From contig NC_081413.1 of assembly GCF_030272615.1 (NCBI RefSeq), forward strand, positions 143,442,476 through 143,506,475: a stretch of 64,000 nucleotides of DNA, given 5' to 3'. The DNA comes from Cryptomeria japonica (taxonomy: Eukaryota; Streptophyta; Pinopsida; Cupressales; Cupressaceae). The translations under genes and the position numbers were made by a program. Position 1 is the stretch's first letter, and the number at the start of each line of letters is the position of its first letter. This document shows, one piece after another, positions 53,690 through 64,000 of this stretch. Below the pieces are notes generated by a model, which was not told the origin of the DNA, made no database searches, and saw only the letters and a program-made list of their open reading frames with translations.

Positions 53690-55768
53690 GAAGCCCCTGG
53701 GTTTTGGGTTTTATAGTCATGGCGGGAGGGTTCAAATGTTGCCTTTAAAATTCCTTAGCCTTGTTATATTTTCTTGTTGACTAGTCACAGCAAGTCACGA
53801 GATTTTAAGTTATCACTCAGAGGGTGGCGCATCATAAACTCACTGACCCCATGTCCTAGTTTTGAAGTCTTTAGCCAAATACCATGTTGGGTACTTTAAA
53901 ATTTTCATATAAGCCCTTTGTCATAGCCTTAGGTCTTATGTTTAAGTCCCCTATTGGTCTTAGAAGCCATGACCCCTTCACCCTCCATTAGAGGCCAGGT
54001 GCTTTAAAGGGTCACTTAAGTGTTTCTCTTATGTGTTCAGGGACAACAGGGTAGAAGGGTCACAGTTTGAATTCTTAATTTCTTACCCCATAGGTTCCAT
54101 TTTGCATCCATTCTAATAGTGCAGGATGGCAGGGAACTCAAATAGTTAAAGAAATGTTACCCCGCAACAATAATGCAGAAGTGAAAATTGTCTTGCGGGT
54201 TGGCAGGATTGAAGTGTCTTTAGGTCCATGCTACCCTGTGCAGTCGAAAAGGAGTCTACAAAGCAAGACACTTAGTGCCTAGGATATAGTGAAAGGAAGC
54301 AGGAGGGATGGCGGGATGAGTTAATGCTTAAGGGTAAATGGACCTTGCATCTTATTGAAAAAACATGAATAGCGTAAGACTAGCATTCCTTGCAGGATGT
54401 TGGGTGCCTCAGAAATGCAAATAAACCTTACCCCACAAGGGTATTATGGACAAGAAACTAGACTACGGGTTAGCGGGGGCTACAGGCAATCCTTCACCCT
54501 GCCATCCTGCAGGCTAGAAAAGTGGAATTAAGGAAGTCATGGGCTAGCGAGTATGGAGGAGAGAACCTTCCCCGCTATCCTGCATAGCCCAAGAAAAAGG
54601 TCTTTCAGCCAAGAAACTCAGCGAGATGAACAAGAGTTGAAAGATCATGTGGCACAGTAGGAGATATTGGAGGGATGAGGAAAATTATATCTTGTGTGAT
54701 CGAAAAGATCATGGAAATGCAAAGCGAGATGGTAGGATGAATGCAAAACAAAGACCCCGCCACCCCGCAAGATAATAGCAAGGGCATATTTTGACTACGG
54801 GCCAATGGGAGCAAAGGAGAAAGTGGATCCTCGCTATCCTGCAAGAATGAAGGCATAAGAAAAGAGTGGACTAATCTTAATGAAGAGATATAATAGGAAG
54901 GTGAATCTTGTGGGATAGTGGGAAACAATTAAGGCATGAGGATGAAGTCACCCCATGCAGACAAAGGCAGATAGTGAAGATAAATGCAGGTCGGTGGGGG
55001 AAGTGAGTGGTGTCTTCCTTGCTATCCTATGAGAAAAAAGAAAATGGGAAAGTCACCATACGAGGTAACAAGAAATTAAAAGCAGTAGAGCCCCGCTATC
55101 CCGTAGTCTAAGGAGCGATAGGAAGGAGACCCAACAAGGTAGCAATAGAATGATGAGGAAAAGGTATCTTGCTATCTCGCATGATGAAGAATGGAAAGAT
55201 GAGGACCTTGCAGGATAATGAATAACAAGGACATAAAAGAACCTCGCTATCCCGCAAGGGGATGATCTAATGAAAAGATGGAAAAATTTCTATTAAAGCT
55301 GGAACTTTAGAAATCATTAAAATTTCAAAGGTGATGAAGAATTAAACTAAGGGATGCCATGTTAGTAGTCAAAGGTGTCAAAGCATACTCTCAATCGTCT
55401 ATTTCAAGATCAACGATGGAATTTGAATCTTGCACCACCAACCTGCCTAAGCATGCACGTATGGAGTAATGGAAGCCTTGATGTGAGTATTAAAAGTAGA
55501 ATTTGAAGTGTCATTGTTCACCTTGCATTCAAACGCGATCACAGAGCAAATTTTGAGCATCCACAAGTGACCTAAAGTAGCTTCCAAACCTAAATTGCAA
55601 CCAACAGCACGCAAAAAACCAGTAAGTTAGTCCTAATTTCTCTCTCTATAAAATTTGCAAGTGTTTGCGGGAGGTTTCACGAGAAATTTGCATATTTTTA
55701 CCCTAGGTGTAAAGGAAGGGGTTTTATTTGCTTGAGAATTCAGTAGTCTTAGCAATTTTAAGCACAAA
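53690..55768 (+). repeat. G2 leader with CCCGCTATCCCGCAAG-type repeats
   Basis: No gene. From about 54120 to 55260, words such as CCCGCAAG, CGCTATCC, GCAGGATG and GCGGG recur every 30-90 bases in an irregular array. The style is similar to the GC-rich words in the G1 interior. 55270-55768 is ordinary AT-rich sequence ahead of the ORF. Confidence 0.65.
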
Positions 55769-58700
55769 ATGGCCTCCCTCGCCAAGGATTCTAACACTCC
55801 TACTGTAGAAAAGACTCCTAGGTGGGAGCAGGTTCTGTTGAGCCTGAAATCACACAAGCTACTCCACTCTCTATTGTCCCACTTGTCCAAGCAAGTGTGG
55901 ACAAGCCACAAGTTGAACCAAGCTCATCTGCCCCTACAAATACCCTGCAGGCTTCCCCAAGCACTGAGACAAAATTACCCTCTCCAAAGGAGCCCGCAAA
56001 ACCAAAGCAAAAAAGAGCACCCAAGAATGTTGTTGTAGCCTCTTCTGACAGTGAAGAGGTTGGTGAACCAAACCCTCCTCCCAAATCTAGGAAGACCACA
56101 CCAAAGAGGAGGAAGGTTTCCCCTTAAAAACCATCTACAAAGTCCACTGAACAAACCCCTCCTATCACTGAAAACCCTCAAGGAGAAGCCTCAAACCTAC
56201 AAGAGGGTAATCCCAAGCCAAAGAGAAAAAGAGCTCCAAGTAAAAAGGCCACTACCAAAGCATCAGAGCAAGCCTTAATTGTATAACAACCCACTCTTGT
56301 TGCAAAAGATCCATCTCCTACTCAACAAGAGCACCCTACAAAGGCTCCATCCTCATCAGCTCCAGCTAAGAGTGCTAAGGAAATATCTAATTAGGTAGAG
56401 GAGAAGTTGGAGGAGGAAGAGAAGAGGAAGAAGAGAGAAACTGGAGGCCTCCATCAGGACCTGCTAGAGTTATTCCCTAGCTCCAATATGCATGAAACAT
56501 TTAAGGCAAACTTCATTGACCACTGCTCCAATTGCAGAGATGCCCACACCACTGATAGGGGTTGGGATATCTTCTTCTATTTTTATGGAAATAGGGACAA
56601 AGCAATTCCAGTCTCAAATCCCTAGAATTTGAATTTAGGGAAAATTGTTGTCCCAAATGTATTTGTGGAGCTCATCCTTGTCAAAGAGCTTGCAAAATAG
56701 TATCATCCACTAAACATGATTGTCAGAATGGTTGAGGGATATGTTTTTCTTGATATCATAAAAGAATTCATAATCCAATGTTTTGACCCAGACAAAAGTG
56801 CTCTCAAAAGTATTAACAAGAGAATATTGCAAGCAGAATATGCCACAAAGAAGAGATTCATTAGAGAGAAAATATTGCCTCGCTTCTTGAAGAGAATGTA
56901 CAACGGAAGGCAAACTTACTTCATGGATTTTGATTCCTTCAGCATAACACTTTTTGAATATTATTTTGTGAAGACCTACTATGCTCTGTGTCAGATTTTG
57001 GGGGAGGACTGTGGGCTGACCCAGATACCTGTTGAATATATAATGATGGCAATTAAGATCTAGCATTCTAACACCAATGATTTATATGATTTTAACACAA
57101 TTCTTTAGGAGAAACTACATGAAAGTTTGATAGAGGCCAAAAATGAGAAAGAAGATTTAAAATTCTGGCATTACTCTTTGATTTGTCATTTGATTCTTTT
57201 CCAGAATAGAGCAGAATGGGATGAGGCCCTACAAATAAAGAAGACTGGTCCCAAGATATGATAGAAGTGATCGGTCCAAAAATGGACTCAAATATGGGAC
57301 AAGGGATCTAGATATGTAGATTACAATGTTTTCTTTGATCATTTTGTTGTGAAGGTCCTAGGAAAGTATGGAGTGATTTTGCCAAGGCTCCCAATGCACA
57401 TAATAAAGGTCTTGAGGATAAAGAGTGCAAGGGATGAAAATGTTGGGTATCCCAAGAGAGAATTCTCCCATAACTTTTGAGACTTCTTTTATTCAATTTT
57501 GTATAATAATCAGGGTTTATGGGTGCCCTCAGCCACCCCATATTTTTTCAATTATAGTCTCATCAAGGCTCGGCTTCATTGAATTCATGTGGCAGCTAAT
57601 GTGGATGGAAAGAGAATTAATCAGGACTGAGAAGAAGGGACAACACCTCCCTAGAATGATTACATATGAAGAATTGTGTGTAGGAAGTGACACTCTGGAA
57701 AAGGTGTAGCAGTTTTTAGTGGGCAACTACAGGCTCAAGGTGAGACAAGAAACAAATTTTGATCCTGAAGGCTATATAAATGAAGTAAGAACTCAAAAAC
57801 TCAAGAAGGGAGGCTACTCGCACCATTTTGATCTTAATTTTTTAGTATTTTGCTCAAAACATACTAAATGATTTTTCTAGGATGTTGTGCAAGATGAGAA
57901 CCTTTGAAGAGTTCATCATTTCTAAGAAAAGGAGAAAAGAAATAGGGCAGCCTAGTGAGATACTTGAATAAATACCTACATATGAGCCCCCTGCTACCTC
58001 AAAATTAAAAGGCAAGGCAATTTTGACTAAGGTATCTTCACAAGATGCCCCCACATAGCCCCCCTCACAAGAGAAATGTCCTACAATAATTGTTACAAGG
58101 AGAGTTGAGAAGAGGGAAACTAAAATCTCAGATTTTACAGAGGTGATTGATGTTGATATTGATTCAAGTGTGCAACCACCATCTCCACCTAAAGAGACAT
58201 TCAAAGAATATGATGCTAATGAGGTCCTCATGGACCTGGACTGGAAAAATCTCCCATATGTCATCCCAAAGGGAGAAACCAATGATGAGAGAATAATAGC
58301 ATCAATTCAATTCGTGACGAATGACAAATTTCTAAATACTCCAGAGTTTAAGTCTTTTTGGATGAGGGAGAAGTTGAAAGATTTGTCTAAACATGAAATT
58401 CAAAGCTTTGATAGGAATAGCATCCAGTGCACCCCACAAGAAGCAAGCGAGATTGTACATAACAGTGGCATGATGCTCATCCCAAGGTAGGACTTGGAGA
58501 AATTTTTTGTGTTAGATCAAGTTATGAGGCAGAAAGATCCCATTTATGCTCAAGAATTTGGTAGGCATGGGTCCAGATTTAATCCTAGTGTGAAGGAATT
58601 TGCATTGTGGACTAGAGCCCCAAATATAGATAAACCTATTGTCCTGCATGAGATTGAACAAAAGATAGGGGACACCAATGTTAGGACATTGGCAGATACA

Positions 58701-59545
58701 ACAATATTTGAGGTTGCAACAATAACAATGCATGTTGTGCAATTTGCAAGAGAAGCAGTTGAGGACTTAGAAAAGAAGCATGAAAGGTTCAAGAGGATTC
58801 ATGTGTCTCTGTGGGTGGATCATGATAAAATTTACATTGAAATGTTAGATTGAAAAAGGAAGTAGTTGCATGGGAAGCCACAAAATTGGCAGAGCAGCAG
58901 TTAGGAGAAATGCAAAGGATACAAGAGGAATTGCAAAGGATAAAAGAGGAATCATAAAATAGACACTTGGAAATGAAGAAGGAAACAATTTTGCAGGTAG
59001 AAAACAAATTTCTTTCCAAGTTGGATGAAGTGCATTCTTCCTATTCTCGTGTTGTTCAATTTAAGGCCCAATTGGGTGAAATTCTTTCATTCTTTCACCC
59101 TTTGAGGGTCACATGGTTTCCTAAAGCCACAATGCTTAAAGAGATTATTTTGGCAGTAAAGAATATGCCTAATGCTCCTCCAACTGTAAGTTCCACATAG
59201 AAAAATTATAATCTAATGGTCAAGGAGCTGCCACATGTTGAGGAGAAAAATAAAAAATTACAAGAAAAATTGGATTTCTTCAAAGGCTTACAAAAGGAGG
59301 ATATTCCTTCAATTTTGACAGGAGATGGGCAGATGAAAGACTTGGACAGGTGGCAGATGGATTTTCAAGAGTCAATTGATGCAAACTTGAAGTTACTTGT
59401 TGGGGACCCCAATAAGCAAGATTCATATCATTTAATTATTGTAAGATTCTTGATGTTGATTTATTGTATCACAAATTCATTATGGAAGCCACAGTTGTAC
59501 CTACCCATAAAACCAAGGATGACATCAATAAGCTATAGGGTTTGA
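55769..59545 (+). pseudogene. G2 long ORF, unrecognised, decayed
   Basis: Reading passes through about 1,240 codons with at least three frame changes (near 55820, 57420 and 57850) and more than ten stops. It may start at ATG 55769. The first 200 residues are Ser/Pro/Lys-rich with repeated PKxKRAP words, which suggests a basic disordered tail. A globular region follows at 56400-57750 with many aromatic residues (for example FFYFYGNRDKAI and YFVKTYYALCQILGED). An acidic linker comes next, then a second folded region (58143-58850, FKSFWMREKL, FALWTRAPNID). A long charged coiled coil (58850-59400) ends it. No protease, RT, integrase or zinc knuckle is seen. The plan parallels C1 ORF2. I do not know the family. 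Confidence 0.6.
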
Positions 59546-62123
59546 ATTCTTTTGTCTGACCAACTGATGATGTTGATGGCCAGCACAAGAAATATTGCTC
59601 ATTGGAAGAAGAGCGGCCAGAAGAGGAGGAGTAAATATTTTACTTTTTTTGTGTCTCCCCTCATTCTTTTTGACAAGGTCAATTTTGGGAAAGGGATCAG
59701 GTCACACAAAAAACATGAATACAGCCCGGTGAGGTACAGTCTCTAGCATTAGAATTTTGATGGTGATAGGTGCTACAACAAGGAAGCGACCCAATCATAT
59801 TTCTTTAGGCATACTGCTCAAGTTTAAAGAAGTTGGCTATGGCAGCCACCTCCAGCCCCTTTTCCCAGGGTGATTTTTTAAATGTACTTACAAAAGATGC
59901 CTTTTGACATATTCTATTGTACGTAGCAATTTTTCCTTTACAAGTGTCTTACTTGTCTTGAATCTTGTTTTGCTCCCTTCTTATTATAAAATGGAAATCA
60001 GAGCCAGTAAGAGAGGATTCAAACATTTTGAGAAGTAGCATGTAATAGGAGCCAATTTGAATTGAAAGTTAGAACATTTCCTTTCTACAAATGTACTTTT
60101 CCATGATTTATTAACTATTTTGAAGATCAACAGAAGAAAATCATTTGCAGGTTGTGTCATTTTTTGTGTACTTTTTATATGAATTGCTATGTTAATGTCA
60201 TATCAGTTTGTCTTCTTCAAGTAAGAATGTGTAGTCTTGATGAATGGATCTCTTCAAGTTAAAGGGTTAAAATCTATTCTAGGATTATTGCAATATATAT
60301 ATGATGAATTTTATTTAGCCTATAATGATTTTTCATGAACATGATATCCCAGTCATAGGATGTTTAGGTGCAGCTAAGTAAATGTATGTTATGGCAAGTT
60401 CTTAAAACATCTACGGGTTGGACTTTGTTTACCCTAAGATAAGCACTAGTCCCTCTTCTCAAAGTTGTTCAAAATCATCAATTTTAAAAATACTTTCCAT
60501 CTCAATACATTTCTATTTGTAGGAGTAGGAGTAGAATTTGTCTTAGATCAGTCTCAATCACTAAGTAAAAGTCAAAAAACCAAGAATGCAGCTAAAGTCT
60601 AATGTGTTGATGCTTTCCTTGGTATATATTCATTGAAACATCTTCTTAACATAACAATGTCAACCAATATGTCAGATTAGTCTCCTAAGGCATTGTTAAG
60701 GTATACTTGCCTTGGTCTTGCAGAGCCAAAAGTTCAAAAGTTTTCAGTCTTGGGACTAAACCTTTTTCGTTGGCCAAATCCAATTCTGAGTTTGTCGATA
60801 AGTTTGTGGCTATTCCTTTAGGACTTAGAATCTGTTGATTTGGGAACCAACATCTCCATCACCGGATTCTCTGTCACTTCCTAGTACTCCTTCTTTACCT
60901 CTTGATATCTCACCAGTGGGAAAATGGAAGGTGATATGCTCACTATGCCACCTCTCAGCAAGTGTTGTCAGTAATCCTTTGTTCATCCAAATCTCTGACA
61001 TGTACAAAAGATGTGTAAGTTTTCACGATCCTACGTATTCTCTCACTCACAAATCTAGGTCAGGTTGCAAGTGTTGTTTCTTAGATAATAAATCGCTAGA
61101 AATCATATTATCCAAGTCCTCCTGCAATCAATAAACAATCATAAGCGTTAATCAACAAACAAGTTGCATCTATCCTAATCAAGTTATCTGGTACACAATT
61201 ACCTATCTGATCATCTCTTTGGAGATTCTATCCATCTCACTAAGCACCTATTAGTTGAATAACATTGATCATGATATCAACTCATCAACTAAAATCATCA
61301 ATCTACGCAACTATTTTAAAAGTGTCCCTTTATCAAACAAAAATGTTGAAAATTCATTTATATGCGCTAAAACTACAAAAGTGCTAAATCAAAAGCCATA
61401 TGTGCTAATCCATATCAAAAGCATTAAAACATGAGGTAAATGTGCTACAACAATGAATGCATAAAAATAACTCTTAAATGTGCAACTTCTAAGCAAAAGC
61501 ATAAAAATATCAAACATGTGCACTAAAACTACAAATGCACAACTAAAACACTCAAAAGCACAATTTTGGACCATATGCATTAAAAGAAATAGCAAAAGCG
61601 TTAAAAGAAGTTTTAGCGTGTTTACAAATGAAATTTTTGACCTAGTCATAAATGCATTAAATGCTCAACAAAAGGAAAAGTATTGATGTCAGGCTGCTCG
61701 AAGCAACAGACGCGCTCAAACTAATGCCTATGCACTGAAACCACCATCTTTTCTGATAGCACTTTGCTCTACTCACTCACTCCTTTGAGCCACCAATCAC
61801 TCTCCAAGCTCCACGTGTGCAAATGACTTGGATGTGGACCCAACACTGCTATATATAGCCCATTTGATCCTAATTAGAGACGTAATGACTAACTCCGAAG
61901 CCTATTATTCACTAGTTTATTCATCTCATTTCTTCTACTTTCTCATTCTTGAGATCGCTCAACCTTTTGATGCTTCACCCTAGTTTCTTTCAAAAATTTC
62001 ACCGACCAATCTCTTGAGGGAGCATACCATCGATATCATATCGACACTAGGGGAAAACTAGGACTTGATTTATTTTTCTTTGAAACAATGTGATAAAAGA
62101 CATTGTCTCAAAGAGGTGCAAAA
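59546..62123 (+). other. G2 noncoding 3' region and polypurine tract
   Basis: No recognised gene. The frame at 59552-59746 may be a further scrap of the ORF. The frame at 60835-61134 starts at TTG and matches nothing. An A-rich stretch at 61330-61690 is full of AAAAGCATTAAA/GTGCTAAA words, a degenerate repeat. The last 15 bases are the polypurine tract. Confidence 0.55.
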
Positions 62124-63125
62124 TGTATACACCTAAAAAATTACTAGAGATAATTAAATATTAATTCTTCATTTAATGGCTTAATTCTTCTATTAATAAA
62201 TAAATTTATCTAATCCATTTATCTTATTCCTCTAAACCAACTTATTAATTAAATATTAAATATTTAATTAAAATTCATCAATATTCTTCTAAATTCTATC
62301 TTAATTAAATAATCTTAAATTGTTTAATTAATCATCTAACCTAAGTCTTCAATCTTAAAATCCACATCATCTTTACATCTCACCACCCACATCATCATGC
62401 CACCTCATCACCATGTGGATAAGAAAATTAAAATTTTAATATTTAATTCCTCAATTATCATCAATATCAACCCTAGTCAATAGGAGGAGGAGACCTATGT
62501 GTCCTCCTATCCCCTGTATTCTCTCTCACATCCCTAAATCCTAGTCAAAGTGATTCATTGTCCACTTGTCCTAGGAAGACTAAATCTTCTCCAACCTCCT
62601 TAGATTGTTGAATCCATGTCTTATGAAACCTATATTCTCTCCAACTATCCTACATCTTTGGAGTCTTCATCATTCGTCAAGGTCGGCATCTTGCCATGTG
62701 TCTCATCTTTCCACCTTGCCCTCTATCTTGTCATCATAGGAGGAACATCTTACCCCTTTGTCTCTCGCATCTCAACCAAATTCCTCTCAACCATTCATGA
62801 TCTCAAGATTCACTCTCAACCATTGATCTTTTTCACCTTGGATTTTTGCATGAAAAATCTATTAAAGGAAGCCTTCAACCACCATTTCAAGTTAGTTACT
62901 ATTGATCTTACAAGCATCTAAGTAAATTAAGCATTTTAGTTATCATAGCATATCCATCTCAGTATCCAATATCAATGCAATCATGGGATTATAATCCATT
63001 TTACATTTCATAGTCCAAATAGTTCATTCTTGTGTAGTTATCTTGAAACCATAAGTGCAATATTCTGAGAGGAACAACAACAAGATAGAACAAAATGGAA
63101 CTTCATAGGAGCAACTAATATATGC
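62124..63125 (+). repeat. G2 3' LTR, G1 family
   Basis: Starts TGTATACACCTAAA directly after the polypurine tract. It has the AATTAAATATT-rich head, the TGTCCTCCTA middle and the CTCTCACATCC part seen in G1-type LTRs, but is strongly diverged. I could not fix the 3' end; about 1 kb is assumed from the G1 LTR length. Confidence 0.5.
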
Positions 63126-63181
63126 AGGTATAATCTTTGTAATAGACATAAGGTTTCCACAATCCATAAGATCTGAATCAG

Positions 63182-63475
63182 TTGTTTTTGAATTCTAGTG
63201 TGTGTCAATTTTTTGCATCAACGTTTCAAATCACACTTTGTGATCCATCATCAGGATGAGCAGAGCTTAGAGGCATCAATGTTTTGGATCACACTCGGTG
63301 ATCCATCATTAGGATGAACATAGCTTAGAGGCATACACTCTATGATCCATCATCAGGATGAGTAGAGCTTAGAGACATGCCTCTAAGCTTTGCTCATCCT
63401 AATGATGGATCACAGAGTGTGATCTGAAACGTTGATGCAAAAAATTGACACACAATCGAATTCAGAAACAACTCA
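63182..63475. repeat. Fold-back repeat with about 95-bp arms
   Basis: The left arm (about 63182-63275) and right arm (about 63379-63472) are inverted copies that share TTTTTTGCATCAACGTTTC, GATCCATCAT.AGGATGAGCA and GCTTAGAGGC. The loop contains two further copies, in the left-arm direction, of the GATCCATCAT.AGGATGA..A.AGCTTAGAG block. A 12-base direct repeat TATAATCTTTGT lies at 63129-63140 and 63478-63489. It may be a MITE-like fold-back element. Confidence 0.8.
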
Positions 63476-63489
63476 TTTATAATCTTTGT

Positions 63490-64000
63490 GTTTAATAGTT
63501 CTTGTTTGTTTCATTTTAGTGTGTTTTAGATTAGTTAGCATTCTAGAATATATTTGTGACTATTTAGTAGTTTTTATCACATTTCACATCTAAAACATCA
63601 TAACCCTAATTTCATAATTTCTCCAATTCAACTTAGAAAGAGGGAACCAAATCCTAACTAGTGAATCTAATCAAAATTATTAGCCCTTTCCTTAGTGGAT
63701 TGAGGTTAGATCTATTGGATTCACTCCTCTTTCTATGTAATGGCTAATTTGGTTAATTGGTGGCCTTATCCTACTTAGTGAAACCCTAGTTCCAAATTAC
63801 ACCTCTACACTATTGTTAAGTATTATTGGTTGAAGGGAAACATTAACAAAATCTTGGTTATAGGAACCCATGCTTAGGTGTCCTTGACAGAGTTTAAAAG
63901 GAGAACTATGTGTGACTTTTCCCTATTTGGAAGTGGTTACATAAGCAATCCTTGGGTGAAGGATGCCCCTATGAACTCAAGTTCGCAAGGGGAGGGCCTA
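63490..64000. other. AT-rich edge, no gene recognised
   Basis: No coding region is seen. Stretches such as AAACCCTAGTTCC and a generally LTR-like composition suggest the edge of another repeat that leaves the window. Confidence 0.4.

Larger units (their letters stand above)
49666..53690 (+). mobile_element. C5: truncated Ty1/copia element
   Basis: 5' LTR, multiplied primer site, 1.3-kb leader, decayed gag, protease and integrase. RT, RNase H, polypurine tract and 3' LTR are absent. The sequence changes to G2-like DNA near 53690. Either a deletion joined the two or G2 inserted here and the rest lies beyond the window. The protein differs clearly from C2/C3. Confidence 0.7.
53690..63125 (+). 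mobile_element. G2: large LTR element, 5' end missing
   Basis: A polypurine tract CAAAGAGGTGCAAAA (62109-62123) precedes TGTATACACCTAAAA, which matches the G1 tract and LTR head (GAAGAGGGGCAAAA, then TGTAGACACCTAAAT). So 62124 starts a 3' LTR of a G1 relative, and the element extends left. It contains a GC-rich repeat zone and one long decayed ORF and has no pol. No matching 5' LTR or primer site is seen before C5. The left limit is where C5 integrase similarity ends and is approximate. The right limit is uncertain. Confidence 0.6.

Noticed and set aside
60835-61134. 99-codon frame with Ser/Pro-rich start
   Set aside because: Begins at TTG, lacks resemblance to any family, and lies in the noncoding 3' region of G2.
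62616-62921. 101-codon frame MSYETYILSNYP...
   Set aside because: Lies inside the presumed G2 LTR and has no recognisable domain.
63182-63475. CRISPR-like repeated units
   Set aside because: The units are few, imperfect and inverted, with no spacers. This is a fold-back repeat in a plant genome.

Overview
The window looks like intergenic DNA from a large, repeat-rich plant nuclear genome. A gymnosperm such as a conifer would fit the long LTRs, the heavy nesting and the advanced decay, but the species is an inference. I see no host gene, tRNA, rRNA or CRISPR array. Almost every base can be assigned to retrotransposons or their remains, so the useful annotation is the order in which they landed. 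Labels used here: LINE; G1 and G2 (large LTR elements without recognisable pol); C1 (non-autonomous copia-like element); C2, C3, C5 (Ty1/copia elements); T1 (Tat-like Ty3/gypsy element without reverse transcriptase); D1 (4.6-kb solo LTR).

The oldest layer is a minus-strand L1-type LINE. Its endonuclease starts near 49665 and its reverse transcriptase ends near 1066. It survives as five short segments (49231-49665, 47687-47935, 8655-9697, 7594-7684, 1066-1195), about 1.9 kb spread over 48.6 kb. The gaps are later insertions: a minus-strand copia-type solo LTR (47936-49230), the whole G1 complex (9698-47686), a Tat-like solo LTR (7685-8654) and a minus-strand LTR of the G1 type (1196-7593), which itself contains D1 (1886-6514, perfect GAAAT target duplication).

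G1 (9698-47686, target duplication gatac/gatat) is the main host of later nesting. C1 (11013-32853) sits in its leader. T1 (11508-20033, perfect TCTTG duplication) sits in C1's 5' LTR. C2 (25070-31659, aattt/aattc) sits in C1's interior. C3 (40276-47267) sits in G1's 3' LTR, and a later deletion removed its left junction. C2 and C3 carry the full copia gag-protease-integrase-RT-RNase H order but with many stops. C1 has no pol and instead carries a coiled-coil/four-zinc-knuckle ORF plus a long second ORF. T1 has one intact 1065-codon ORF with a retropepsin and a G-patch-like motif. G1 has only a Pro/Ser-rich ORF.

Right of the LINE start lies a truncated copia element, C5 (49666 to about 53690), with a four-fold tandem primer-binding site. 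It abuts G2 (about 53690-63125), whose decayed ORF of about 1,240 codons I do not recognise, followed by a polypurine tract and a G1-type 3' LTR. A fold-back repeat (63182-63475) lies near the right edge.

C1, C2 and C3 share the same tRNA-Met primer site, polypurine-tract phrase and LTR-tail motif, so C1 could have been moved by C2/C3-like enzymes. T1 and G1 would likewise need outside pol proteins. Stops in C2 and C3 are largely C-to-T or G-to-A changes, as expected of methylated, silenced repeats.
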